64,000 nucleotides of DNA from Microvirga thermotolerans (GTDB lineage Bacteria > Pseudomonadota > Alphaproteobacteria > Rhizobiales > Beijerinckiaceae), in NCBI RefSeq assembly GCF_009363855.1, contig NZ_CP045423.1:1394001-1458000 (forward strand), in the 5' to 3' direction. The position numbers and the translations under genes were made by a program. Below are positions 59,060-64,000 of the stretch, one piece after another (the stretch's first letter is position 1; the number at the start of each line of letters is the position of its first letter). Under the pieces are notes generated by a model, which was not told where the DNA came from, searched no databases, and saw only the letters and a program-made list of their open reading frames with translations.

Positions 59060-60148
59060 ATGCCGATCGATGTGACAACGCCGCAAGGCGCTGCTCCGCA
59101 TTCTGTGCAGGATGCCTCCATGGCCTGCGGGCGACGAGGCCGTCGCCCGTTCCACCTTCTTCTGTCTCTCGGGATCCTGGTCGCTTTCCAGGGCGCGGCC
59201 GCCGGTCCGGCCGCCGTCGCGACCCTGCCGAGCGCCGTGATGGCGCGGCCGTATTCCTCCGTGCAGGAAATCCTTCCCGAGACCATCGCGTTCTCGCCGC
59301 AGCTGGCGAAGGAGCCGGGCCTGTTCCGCTCCATCGTCGAGGCGGCCTTCCCGAGCATCGCGCCCTCGGAGCCGCCCCTGCGGGTCGGCGTGGAGGCGCC
59401 GGAACCGGCGGGCAACCCGGACGAGATGATCCCGTTCAGCGGGCGCAGCGTGCCGCGCTGGCTCGTCCATTCCATCCTCAAGGCCGCGCGCGTGACGGGC
59501 GTCGACCCGGTCTACATGATGACGCTCGCGGACGTGGAATCGAGCCTGTCCCCCGAGGCCAAGGCCCCGACCTCCTCCGCGGAGGGGCTCTTCCAGTTCA
59601 TCGACCGCACATGGCTGGAAACCGTCCACGCGCACGCGGCCGATTACGGCTTCGCCACCGCGGCCGCCGCGATCAGGCTGGTGGACGGGGAGCCGGTGGT
59701 CGCCGACGAAAAGGACAGGGCCTGGATCCTGAGCCTGCGCTGCGACCCCTATTTCTCGGCCCTCATGGCGGGCGAGCTGATCAAGGACGTGGAGCATGCC
59801 CTGCGGGAGCAGGGGGAGCGGGAACTGGCGGAGGCGGAGCTCTATCTCGCCCATTTCCTCGGGGCGAGCAGCGCCATCCGCTTCCTGGAGGCCCTGGACA
59901 AGGACCCGAACGTCAAGGCCGCCAAGCTCTTTCCGCAGGCCGCCAGAGCCAATGCGGGGCTGTTCATGGAAGGAAAGGGCCGCAAGCGCCGGGCCGTGAG
60001 CGTCGCCGAACTCTACAACCGCATCGATTCCAAGATCGTCCGCCGCATGGACCGCTACGAGGACCTGCGCCCCCTGATTGCGGAAATCTCCCGCCCGGCC
60101 CATCGCACCGTGGCGCGGACCGTCGAGGCGAACGCGCTGATGCCGTGA
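59060..60148 (+). CDS. Lytic transglycosylase-like protein (SLT domain)
   Basis: 362 residues with a hydrophobic N-terminal segment at about 31-55 (HLLLSLGILVAFQGAAAGPA; signal or anchor) and a goose-lysozyme/SLT-like domain from about 130: MMTLADVESSLSPEAKAPTS with the catalytic-type Glu, then SAEGLFQFIDRTWLE. Such enzymes cleave peptidoglycan glycan strands in the periplasm. The ATG at 59060 with GGAAAAGAG upstream is preferred to a TTG at 59000. The gene stands alone. Confidence 0.78.
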   Translation: MPIDVTTPQGAAPHSVQDASMACGRRGRRPFHLLLSLGILVAFQGAAAGPAAVATLPSAVMARPYSSVQEILPETIAFSPQLAKEPGLFRSIVEAAFPSIAPSEPPLRVGVEAPEPAGNPDEMIPFSGRSVPRWLVHSILKAARVTGVDPVYMMTLADVESSLSPEAKAPTSSAEGLFQFIDRTWLETVHAHAADYGFATAAAAIRLVDGEPVVADEKDRAWILSLRCDPYFSALMAGELIKDVEHALREQGERELAEAELYLAHFLGASSAIRFLEALDKDPNVKAAKLFPQAARANAGLFMEGKGRKRRAVSVAELYNRIDSKIVRRMDRYEDLRPLIAEISRPAHRTVARTVEANALMP

Positions 60149-60178
60149 GGCGCTCCGCCGGTCCCGATGCTCCGGCGG

Positions 60179-60415
60179 CTAGAACGCCTTGAAGGTGATG
60201 ATCGTGTGGGTGTCGGCGATGCCTTCGATCGATTGCACGTTCTTGGCGATGAAGTGGCCGATGTCCACGTCGTCGTCCACGTGGAACTTGGCGAGGATGT
60301 CGTAATTGCCGGCGGTGGAGTAGATCTCCGATGCGATCTCCCGGTCGGCGAGCATGCTCGCCACCTCGTAAGTCTTCCCGAGTTTGCACTTGATCTCGAC
60401 GAAGAAGGTCTGCAT
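60179..60415 (-). CDS. Stand-alone AsnC/Lrp-type ligand-binding domain (RAM)
   Basis: 78 residues that correspond only to the C-terminal effector domain of Lrp/AsnC regulators (MQTFFVEIKCKLGKTYEVAS, then IYSTAGNYDILAKFHVDDDV, THTIITFKAF); the HTH half is absent. Such single-domain proteins form ring-shaped oligomers that bind amino acids and are widespread in alphaproteobacteria. It lies 30 bases from the convergent transglycosylase gene. Confidence 0.9.
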   Translation of the reverse strand: MQTFFVEIKCKLGKTYEVASMLADREIASEIYSTAGNYDILAKFHVDDDVDIGHFIAKNVQSIEGIADTHTIITFKAF

Positions 60416-60508
60416 CGGACGCTCCGGATGGGGTAGGGGCTTCGAACCTGATTGCTCTATGGCACGGGAGAGCGCCGGCGTGAACCGGGGCAGTCGGCCG
60501 AGGCGGCC

Positions 60509-61816
60509 TCAGGACGGCCGTCCGATTGAGACGTATGCGAAACCGTTTCGTTTCATGTCGTCGGGCCTGTAGATGTTGCGCAGGTCGACGACGATGGGGC
60601 GGGCGAGCGCGGCCTTGAGGCGGGCAAGATCCAGCGCCCGGAACATGTCCCACTCGGTGACGATCACCAGCGCCGCGGCGCCGCGCGCGCAGTCGTACGG
60701 GTCGCGGGCATACTCCACCTCCGAGAGCACCGCCCGCGCCGCCGCCATCCCCTCCGGGTCGTAGGCGCGGATGCGCGCGCCCGCGTCCTGCAGGGTGCGG
60801 ATCACGTCGATGGAGGGGGCCTCGCGCATGTCGTCGGTGTTCGGCTTGAAGGTCAGCCCCAGCACCGCGATCGTCTCGCCCCGCACCGTGCCGCCGCAGG
60901 CGGCGATCACCTTGCGGCCCATGGCGCGCTTGCGCTGGTCGTTGACCGCCGCCACCGTCTCCACGATCCGCACCGGCGCCTCGTAGTCCTGCGCCGTCTT
61001 GATCAGCGCCAGGGTGTCCTTGGGAAAGCACGAGCCGCCATAGCCCGGCCCCGCATGCAGGAACTTGGTGCCGATGCGGTTGTCGAGCCCGATGCCGCGG
61101 GCCACGTCCTGCACGTTGGCGCCCACCTGCTCGCACAGGTTGGCGATCTCGTTGATGAAGGTGATCTTGGTGGCCAGAAAGGCGTTGGCGGCGTACTTGG
61201 TCAGCTCGGCGGTGCGGCGCGAGGTGACGATCAGCGGCGCCTGGTTGAGGTAGAGCGGGCGGTAGAGCTCGGTCATCAGCTGGGCGGCGCGCGCGTCCTC
61301 GGCGCCGATGACGATGCGGTCGGGGCGCTTGAAGTCGGCGATCGCCGCGCCCTCGCGCAGGAACTCGGGGTTGGAGACCACGGCGAAGTCGGCGTCGGGG
61401 CGGGTCTCGCGGATGATGCGCTCGACCTCGTCGCCGGTGCCGACCGGCACGGTGGACTTGGTCACCACCACGGTGTAGCCGGCAAGCGCGGCGGCGATCT
61501 CGCGGGCGGCCTGGTGGACGAAGGAGAGGTCGGCATGGCCGTCGCCGCGGCGGGAGGGGGTGCCGACGGCGATGAACACCGCCGCGGCGGCGGCGACGGC
61601 GCCGGACAGGTCGGTGGTGAAGGTCAGGCGGCCTTCGCGGACGTTCTTGGCGACGAGCTCGGCCAGGCCCGGCTCGAAGATCGGGATCTCGCCGCGGTTG
61701 AGCGCGGCGATCTTGGCCGGGTCCTTGTCGACGCAGCACACCTCGTGCCCGAAATCCGCAAAGCACGCCCCGGATACCAGACCTACATACCCGGATCCTA
61801 CCATCCCTATGCGCAT
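60509..61816 (-). CDS. ugd: UDP-glucose 6-dehydrogenase
   Basis: 435 residues: NAD-binding MRIGMVGSGYVGLVSGACFA, KSTVPVGTGDEV, NPEFLREGAAIADF, and the catalytic cysteine in GPGYGGSCFPKDTLAL near residue 263. It makes UDP-glucuronate, the entry point to uronic acids, and could supply substrate for the amidotransferase/epimerase locus at 13-20 kb. The ATG at 61816 starts the Rossmann fold directly; the longer frame adds a proline-rich leader. Monocistronic in this window. Confidence 0.95.
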   Translation of the reverse strand: MRIGMVGSGYVGLVSGACFADFGHEVCCVDKDPAKIAALNRGEIPIFEPGLAELVAKNVREGRLTFTTDLSGAVAAAAAVFIAVGTPSRRGDGHADLSFVHQAAREIAAALAGYTVVVTKSTVPVGTGDEVERIIRETRPDADFAVVSNPEFLREGAAIADFKRPDRIVIGAEDARAAQLMTELYRPLYLNQAPLIVTSRRTAELTKYAANAFLATKITFINEIANLCEQVGANVQDVARGIGLDNRIGTKFLHAGPGYGGSCFPKDTLALIKTAQDYEAPVRIVETVAAVNDQRKRAMGRKVIAACGGTVRGETIAVLGLTFKPNTDDMREAPSIDVIRTLQDAGARIRAYDPEGMAAARAVLSEVEYARDPYDCARGAAALVIVTEWDMFRALDLARLKAALARPIVVDLRNIYRPDDMKRNGFAYVSIGRPS

Positions 61817-62006
61817 CGGGAGCTCCCAACCTGTTCCGCGGCACGGTTTAAGGGGGGGCGGGCTTGGCCGCAAGCGCCGAGACGGAAGGATTTGCCGTTA
61901 AGCCGGCCGGACGCCGAAGGGGCGCGAGCCGTTTTGCAACAAGGAACCCCTTTGACATCCGGCCGGAGCGCGCACAAAACACCCGCCGTTCAAAACGGGG
62001 CCATTC

Positions 62007-63014
62007 ATGGACAATCCTTTTCTCGTCGAGGTCACGCGGGGGCATGTGGTCGAATCGCGGCATCGGGGCAGCGTGGCTGTCGTCGACGCGGAGGGCAGCA
62101 CGGTCCTGAGCCTCGGCGACGTGGAGCGGCGCGTGTTCCCGCGCTCGGCCGTGAAGGCCATCCAGGCGCTGCCCCTCCTCGAGAACGGGATCGCGGACAA
62201 ATACGGCCTGACGGACGAGGAGATCGCGCTGGCCTGCGCCTCCCACTCTGGCGAGCCGGAGCACGCGGCGGCGGCGGCCTCCATGCTCGCCAAGGCCGGA
62301 CTGGGCGAGCCGTGCCTGGAATGCGGAGTGCACTGGCCCATGAGCGAGGCCGCCGCCCGGGCGCTCGCCGCCCAGGGAGGGCAGCCGACGCAGCTTCACA
62401 ACAACTGCTCCGGCAAGCATGCCGGGTTCATCTGCCTCGCCTGCGGGCTCGGCGAGGACCCGAAAGGCTACGTGTCGGCGCATCATCCCGTCCAGCAGGC
62501 GGTGCGCCATGCCCTGGAGGACCTGACCGGCGCCTCGCATACGGACGACGTGAGCGGCACGGACGGCTGCTCCATCCCGACCTATGCGATCCCGCTGCCG
62601 GCGCTCGCGTTCGGCTTCGCGCGGTTCGGCACCGGAATCGGCCTCTCCGAGGGCTGCAGGGGCGCGGCCGAGCGCATCCGCAGGGCGGTGGCGCGCCATC
62701 CCTTCATGGTCGCCGGCACCGGACGCTTCGACACGAGGCTCATGGAAGCGCTGCGCGAGCGCGCCTTCGTGAAGGTCGGCGCCGAGGGGGTCTATTGCGC
62801 GGCCTTCCCCGAGCTCGGCTACGGCGTCGCCCTGAAGGCCGACGACGGCGGCACCCGTGCCGCCGAGGCCATGATGGCCGCCCTCGTCCTGCGTTTCCTG
62901 AAGCTCGACGACGGGGAGCGCGCCGTGGTCGAGGAGCTCGCCCAGCCGGTCCTGAAGAACTGGAACGGCATCGAGGTCGGCCGCATCCGCGTGACGCGGG
63001 AACTCCTGGCCTGA
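62007..63014 (+). CDS. L-asparaginase II-type enzyme (PF06089 family)
   Basis: 335 residues with the signature of the rhizobial asparaginase family: SRHRGSVAVVDAEGSTVLSL, the active-site segment FPRSAVKAIQALPLLENG (Ser-x-x-Lys), ACASHSGEPEHAA, NNCSGKHAGFICLACGLG and DGCSIPTYAIPL. It hydrolyses asparagine to aspartate and ammonia. It differs from the classical AnsA/AnsB fold and is related to R. etli AnsA-type enzymes. Cytosolic, alone on its strand, divergent from ugd. Confidence 0.9.
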   Translation: MDNPFLVEVTRGHVVESRHRGSVAVVDAEGSTVLSLGDVERRVFPRSAVKAIQALPLLENGIADKYGLTDEEIALACASHSGEPEHAAAAASMLAKAGLGEPCLECGVHWPMSEAAARALAAQGGQPTQLHNNCSGKHAGFICLACGLGEDPKGYVSAHHPVQQAVRHALEDLTGASHTDDVSGTDGCSIPTYAIPLPALAFGFARFGTGIGLSEGCRGAAERIRRAVARHPFMVAGTGRFDTRLMEALRERAFVKVGAEGVYCAAFPELGYGVALKADDGGTRAAEAMMAALVLRFLKLDDGERAVVEELAQPVLKNWNGIEVGRIRVTRELLA

Positions 63015-63050
63015 CCTCCTGCGCCCGGCACGGCGCTCGAGGCCCTGCCG

Positions 63051-64000
63051 TCAGAGGCCCAGGAGCCGGACGATCTCCTCCGCGCCCGCGGTGGGGGAGA
63101 GGCGGCCTGCCGCGATCTGCCGCTCGATCTCGGGGACGCGCCTGCGCAGGGCCGGATCGTGGGTGAGCCGGTCGTGCAGGCGCTCGTGGACGAGCGCCCA
63201 CATCCATTTCGCGTCCTGCGCCCGGCGCTTGGCCGCGAGTTCCCCCGTCGCCTCCAGGCGGCGGCGGTGGTCGAGCACCTTGTCCCACAACAGGTCGAGC
63301 CCCTCGCCCGTCAGCCCGGAGACGGTCAGCACGGGCGGCCTCCAGGCCGCCGAGGCGGGGGTGAGGATGTGGAGCGCCGCGCGGTACTCGGCTGCCGCGG
63401 CCTTGGCCCGGGCCCCGGCGTCGTCCGCCTTGTTCACGGCGATCATGTCGGCGAGTTCGAGAATGCCCTTCTTGATCCCCTGCAATTCGTCGCCGGCGCC
63501 CGGCAGCATGAGAACCAGGAAGAAGTCGGTCAGGTCCGCGACTGCCGTCTCCGACTGGCCGACGCCCACCGTCTCCACAAGGATCACGTCGAAGCCCGCG
63601 GCCTCGCACAGCAGCATCGCCTCCCGGGTCTTGGCGGCGACGCCGCCGAGGGTGCCGGAGGAGGGGGAGGGGCGGATGAAGGCGTTGGGATCCGCGGCGA
63701 GCCGCGCCATGCGGGTCTTGTCGCCGAGAATGGCGCCGCCGGTGCGGGCGGAGCTGGGATCGACGGCGAGCACGGCCACCTTGTGACCGCGCCCGGTCAG
63801 CATGCTGCCCAGGGAATCGATGGCGGTCGACTTGCCGACGCCGGGTACCCCGGTGATGCCGACCCGGATGGCGCGGCCCGTACGCGGCATCAGGGTCTGG
63901 AGAAGGTCCTGCGCCGCGGCCCTGTGGTCGGGGCGGCGCGATTCCATGAGCGTGATGGCGCGCGCCAGCGCGGCGCGGTCGCCGCTCGCGACCGCCTCCG
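63051..64000 (-). CDS. meaB: MeaB/ArgK-family GTPase, truncated by the window edge
   Basis: At least 316 residues; the 5' end lies beyond base 64000. The reading frame runs open to the edge, where VASGDRAALARAITLMES is the usual N-terminal segment, followed by the G1 loop GITGVPGVGKSTAIDSLG, VDPSSARTGGAILGDKTRMA, ETVGVGQSETAVADLTD and NKADD (G4). MeaB chaperones and protects adenosylcobalamin-dependent methylmalonyl-CoA mutase. In Methylobacterium it is needed for the ethylmalonyl-CoA pathway. No mutase gene is visible here. Confidence 0.9.
   Translation of the reverse strand, partial: EAVASGDRAALARAITLMESRRPDHRAAAQDLLQTLMPRTGRAIRVGITGVPGVGKSTAIDSLGSMLTGRGHKVAVLAVDPSSARTGGAILGDKTRMARLAADPNAFIRPSPSSGTLGGVAAKTREAMLLCEAAGFDVILVETVGVGQSETAVADLTDFFLVLMLPGAGDELQGIKKGILELADMIAVNKADDAGARAKAAAAEYRAALHILTPASAAWRPPVLTVSGLTGEGLDLLWDKVLDHRRRLEATGELAAKRRAQDAKWMWALVHERLHDRLTHDPALRRRVPEIERQIAAGRLSPTAGAEEIVRLLGL

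Overview
The window is high-GC DNA with dense, tightly coupled operons, from an alphaproteobacterium. A complete PhyR-NepR-EcfG general stress module, together with a MeaB-type GTPase, GlpD/GlpK and a YejABEF-like transporter, points to Hyphomicrobiales, most likely a Methylobacteriaceae/Microvirga-like genome. The genus is inference, because no rRNA or marker gene is present.

Bases 1-11,400 are centred on the general stress response. After an esterase, an NCS2 permease and an SDR comes the nepR-ecfG operon, divergent from phyR. Around it lie eight exact matches to the EcfG promoter (GGAAC, 16-17 nt, CGTT) between 3.9 and 10.1 kb, plus near matches for phyR and a KGG-repeat gene. The exact sites precede small membrane or secreted proteins, a PRC-barrel protein, nepR-ecfG, and two apparent non-coding RNA genes that have no ORF but end in strong intrinsic terminators. 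The two RNAs share a core (GCCGGCACCUU), have C-rich loops, and each is divergent from a small EcfG-type protein gene. This duplicated RNA/protein module is the best candidate for an undescribed system here.

Bases 11,960-24,900 are a surface-polysaccharide locus: a glycosyltransferase, two asparagine-synthase-like amidotransferases, three SDR epimerases, a Wzm/Wzt exporter, an SGNH hydrolase and a large CgeB-like transferase. It resembles the Bordetella wbm O-antigen logic of amidated uronic acids. Its distal half is AT-rich and is followed by an insertion-sequence zone (24.9-29.2 kb): an IS630 element inside an IS630 remnant, an LpxD-like acyltransferase, and two IS5-family elements 84 bp apart. 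A HIT protein, a transglutaminase-like/RTX fusion and wecB follow.

Bases 33,500-49,900 hold glpD-glpK, an MFS transporter, an RhlE-like helicase, a monooxygenase-fold protein, a PIG-L deacetylase/glycosyltransferase/acyltransferase trio and a yejFABE-type peptide ABC operon. Bases 49,880-58,810 are a second glycan cluster: a glycosyltransferase-deacetylase fusion, three more glycosyltransferases and, divergently, an ABC protein with a decayed ATP site coupled to a cyclic-nucleotide-binding protein. The right end carries a lytic transglycosylase, a stand-alone AsnC-type ligand domain, UDP-glucose dehydrogenase, an asparaginase and a truncated meaB. No tRNA, rRNA or CRISPR array was seen.
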